DNA from: Bacteroidota bacterium
GTDB lineage: Bacteria > Bacteroidota > Bacteroidia > Bacteroidales > UBA4417
Direction of reading: 5' to 3'
DNA: 26,281 nucleotides
NCBI GenBank assembly: GCA_020048595.1
Contig: JAIFMH010000329.1
Location: 1 to 26,281 of the forward strand
Part shown: positions 25,623 to 26,281 of the stretch, piece by piece
Position numbering within the stretch: the stretch's first letter is position 1
Layout of the letters: every line of letters starts with the position of its first letter
Notes under the pieces: generated by a model
Told to the model about the DNA's origin: nothing
What the model saw: the letters and a program-made list of their open reading frames with translations, nothing else
Databases searched by the model: none
Program-made: the position numbers and the translations under genes

Positions 25623-26281
25623 TTATAAATCAACCACTGTCGTCCAGCCAAATTTATCTTCAGCATCACCGTATTGAATATCAAGCAAACGCTGATAAAG
25701 CTGTGATGATTTTGCCCCAGCTTTGCCATCAAGGCAATAATTCCATTCGGTTCCCATTTCAGGATCAACAATCCTGCGTATAGGTGAAATAACTGCTGCA
25801 GTTCCACAGGCACCAACCTCGTCGAATTCTGACAATTCCTCGAGAGCTACTTTCCTTCTTTCCACTTTCATCCCCATATCTTCTGCCAAAACCATCAGGC
25901 TCTTATTGGTGATCGAAGGAAGTATTGATTCAGACAAGGGAGTAATGTAGGTATTTCCTTTTATTGCGAAGAAATTGGCCGGGCCAGCTTCATCAATATA
26001 TTTTTTCTCACGTGCATCAAGAAATAAAACTGATGCATATCCTTCTTTGTGGGCTATTTCGCCAATAGTAAGACTGGCAGCGTAATTTCCACCAACTTTA
26101 TAGCGGCCGGTTCCTTTAGGAGCAGCACGGTCATAATCGCGCGAAACCATAATGCTTACAGGATTGAAACCTTCTTTAAAATAAGCTCCGACCGGAGTTA
26201 CAAATACCATAAAAAGGAACTCATCAGCAGGCTTCACTCCTACTCTTGGACCTGAACCAAACAACAACGGGCGAATATACA
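25623..26281 (-). CDS. ilvE: Branched-chain amino acid aminotransferase, C-terminal part (cut by window edge)
   Basis: The minus-strand frame enters from the right edge and ends at TAA (25625-25623), so about 219 C-terminal residues are seen and the true start is outside. The frame is open past the first internal start-like codon: YIRPLLFGSGPRVGV is typical of IlvE. The PLP-binding lysine is in GRYKVGGNYAAS, EAGPANFFAI is the family strand, and GACGTAAVISPI and RLLDIQYGDAEDKFGW complete the C-terminal pattern of the BCAT-type class IV transaminase. The enzyme exchanges amino groups between glutamate and leucine, isoleucine or valine in the cytoplasm. It is convergent with the beta-lactamase-like gene. 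Confidence 0.94.
   Translation of the reverse strand, partial: YIRPLLFGSGPRVGVKPADEFLFMVFVTPVGAYFKEGFNPVSIMVSRDYDRAAPKGTGRYKVGGNYAASLTIGEIAHKEGYASVLFLDAREKKYIDEAGPANFFAIKGNTYITPLSESILPSITNKSLMVLAEDMGMKVERRKVALEELSEFDEVGACGTAAVISPIRRIVDPEMGTEWNYCLDGKAGAKSSQLYQRLLDIQYGDAEDKFGWTTVVDL

Overview
The window looks like an AT-rich Bacteroidota chromosome segment, most like Bacteroidales or a relative. The reasons are an adjacent SusC/SusD pair, many Sec and lipoprotein signal peptides, no clear Shine-Dalgarno sequences, a TAnnTTTG-type promoter before prfA, and the order prfA-pyrF. The species cannot be named from the sequence. No tRNA, rRNA, CRISPR array, insertion sequence or phage gene was seen. 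No gene-free stretch exceeds 300 bases; the longest are 22031-22322 and 12103-12343.

Region 1 (10-19678, all on +) reads as a polysaccharide utilization locus. It opens with a cytoplasmic PfkB sugar kinase and a class II (GatY/KbaY-like) aldolase, then an exported amidohydrolase that overlaps a GH36-like lipoprotein. The SusC transporter and SusD lipoprotein follow, then a hairpin, a DUF4874/DUF4832 lipoprotein and a PKD-domain lipoprotein that probably binds glycan at the surface. A perfect-stem terminator closes this half at 12112-12141. The second half holds two exported TIM-barrel proteins with ATGA overlap that I cannot place in a characterised family, a purple-acid-phosphatase-like metallophosphoesterase with an altered metal motif, and a GH31 enzyme of the MYORG-like type.

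My reading of region 1 is that a glycan with probable alpha-galactosyl-type linkages is bound and imported by SusCD and its companions, cut by the GH36 and GH31 enzymes and perhaps by the two unassigned barrels, and that a released sugar or polyol is phosphorylated and cleaved by the kinase-aldolase pair. The substrate is inference. No regulator (hybrid two-component, SusR-like or ECF sigma/anti-sigma) lies in the window.

Region 2 (about 19.7-26.3 kb) is mixed and mostly housekeeping: a broken S41 peptidase lipoprotein gene, a small beta-barrel-like protein on the minus strand, prfA (RF1), a pyrF interrupted by an in-frame TAA, a serine beta-lactamase-like hydrolase, a strong bidirectional terminator, and the C-terminal part of a branched-chain aminotransferase gene entering from the right edge on the minus strand. 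The clustering of two in-frame TAA codons and one single-base frameshift around an intact prfA, one of them in a biosynthetic gene, is the oddest feature here and is either sequence error or real decay.
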